Positions 63,752 through 64,000 of a stretch of 64,000 bases of DNA are shown here, piece after piece. The translations under genes were made by a program, and so were the position numbers. Where the stretch lies: NCBI GenBank assembly GCA_900110595.1, contig FOEZ01000016.1, positions 29,786 through 93,785 of the forward strand, given 5' to 3'. The notes beneath the pieces are model-generated. The model was not told where the DNA came from. It saw only the letters and a program-made list of their open reading frames with translations, and made no database searches. This stretch comes from Arthrobacter sp. OV608 (GTDB lineage: Bacteria; Actinomycetota; Actinomycetes; Actinomycetales; Micrococcaceae). The first letter of the stretch is position 1; the number at the start of each line of letters is the position of its first letter.

Positions 63752-64000
63752 TGAAAAGTTGCTCCGGAGCGATCCATGACTGGTTGTTGTTGTGGTGGTG
63801 CCGGGTGTGTCTGTTGTTTGAGAACTCAATAGTGTGCCAAGTTTGTTGATACCAATTGTTTTATGAATTGGTTGGATTTGCTGGGCTGCCCGCCCCTGTG
63901 GGTGGTCTGGTTTTTACAGCTGGTTTCAAATTTTTGCAGCCTGGTTTCCGCGTTTTCCCGTGGTTTCTTGGTTGTGTTCGTTTTTGTTTTACTTCAACGG
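63752..64000 (+). other. rRNA operon leader (16S gene begins at or just past the right edge)
   Basis: The region holds the boxA-type antitermination sequence TGTTGTTTGAGAACTCAATA (from 63812), nearly the same as in mycobacterial rrn leaders. An ACCAATT/AATTGGT hairpin near 63852-63875 may be a processing site, and a T-rich tract ends in ACTTCAACGG, the bases that normally precede AGAGTTTGATC of 16S rRNA. At most the first few nucleotides of 16S are inside the window. Confidence 0.8.

Noticed and set aside
1-64000. CRISPR array, prophage or integrative element at the tRNA genes
   Set aside because: No regularly spaced repeats, phage genes or integrase were seen. All three tRNAs are followed closely by their own terminators and ordinary genes.

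Overview
The window is a high-GC, gene-dense stretch of an actinobacterial chromosome. Gene content and order point to a member of the Micrococcaceae, most likely Arthrobacter or Pseudarthrobacter. Supporting signs are a Bpa-type proteasome activator ending in GQYL, the gpm - phoU/senX3-regX3 - carD-ispD-ispF-cysS-rlmB order, a GlgE-type glycogen/trehalose cluster, DUF2516 and DUF1206 proteins, and an rrn leader of the actinobacterial type at the right edge. This assignment is inferred from gene content; no 16S sequence is inside the window.

Layout. 1-9 kb: an Rrf2-type regulator cut by the left edge, a conserved hypothetical gene, phosphomannomutase, a RecQ helicase with a phosphoribosyltransferase-like C-terminus, a DHA2 drug-efflux permease, tRNA-Ser(GCT), a GNAT acetyltransferase and a prolyl oligopeptidase. 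9-16.6 kb: a large FAD/NAD(P)-binding protein, a sulfonate/sulfate-ester ABC transporter with a TauD/AtsK-type dioxygenase, a VOC protein and tRNA-Ser(TGA). 16.7-27 kb: a quinone oxidoreductase, a PadR-controlled ABC exporter, the CstA/YbdD uptake pair, the proteasome activator Bpa with a small partner of unknown function, and an aldo/keto reductase. 27-33 kb is the most accessory part: small unknown genes, a DNA-alkylation-repair-like protein, one insertion sequence with doubled ends, DUF1206, a STAS-like protein, an ABM-like protein and tRNA-Thr(CGT). 33-48 kb is core: tripeptidyl aminopeptidase, holB, tmk, a Cys/Met-metabolism PLP enzyme, DUF2516, a methyltransferase, gpmA, phoU, senX3-regX3, a lipoprotein, carD, ispD, ispF, cysS and rlmB. 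48-63.5 kb is carbohydrate storage: glgX, then a secreted RNase with a barstar, a pyruvate-oxidase-type enzyme, and glgP facing glgE-treS-(maltokinase::glgB). The last 0.5 kb is the promoter and leader of an rRNA operon transcribed rightward out of the window.

How the parts work together. TreS converts trehalose to maltose, maltokinase phosphorylates it, GlgE polymerises maltose-1-phosphate into alpha-glucan and GlgB branches it; GlgP and GlgX degrade the product. SenX3-RegX3 and PhoU form the phosphate-sensing module, with direct repeats resembling a PHO box between them. The SsuABC/TauABC-like transporter feeds the 2-oxoglutarate-dependent dioxygenase that would release sulfite or sulfate.

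No clearly novel multi-gene system was found. The points most worth a second look are: a perfect 12-bp inverted repeat enclosing the start of bpa; the maltokinase-GlgB fusion that keeps an internal ribosome-binding site and start; the secreted RNase/barstar pair inside the glycogen region; an insertion sequence with two nested sets of ends; the RecQ-phosphoribosyltransferase fusion; and about ten genes with a TANNNT-like box 6-7 nt before the start codon, suggesting leaderless transcripts.
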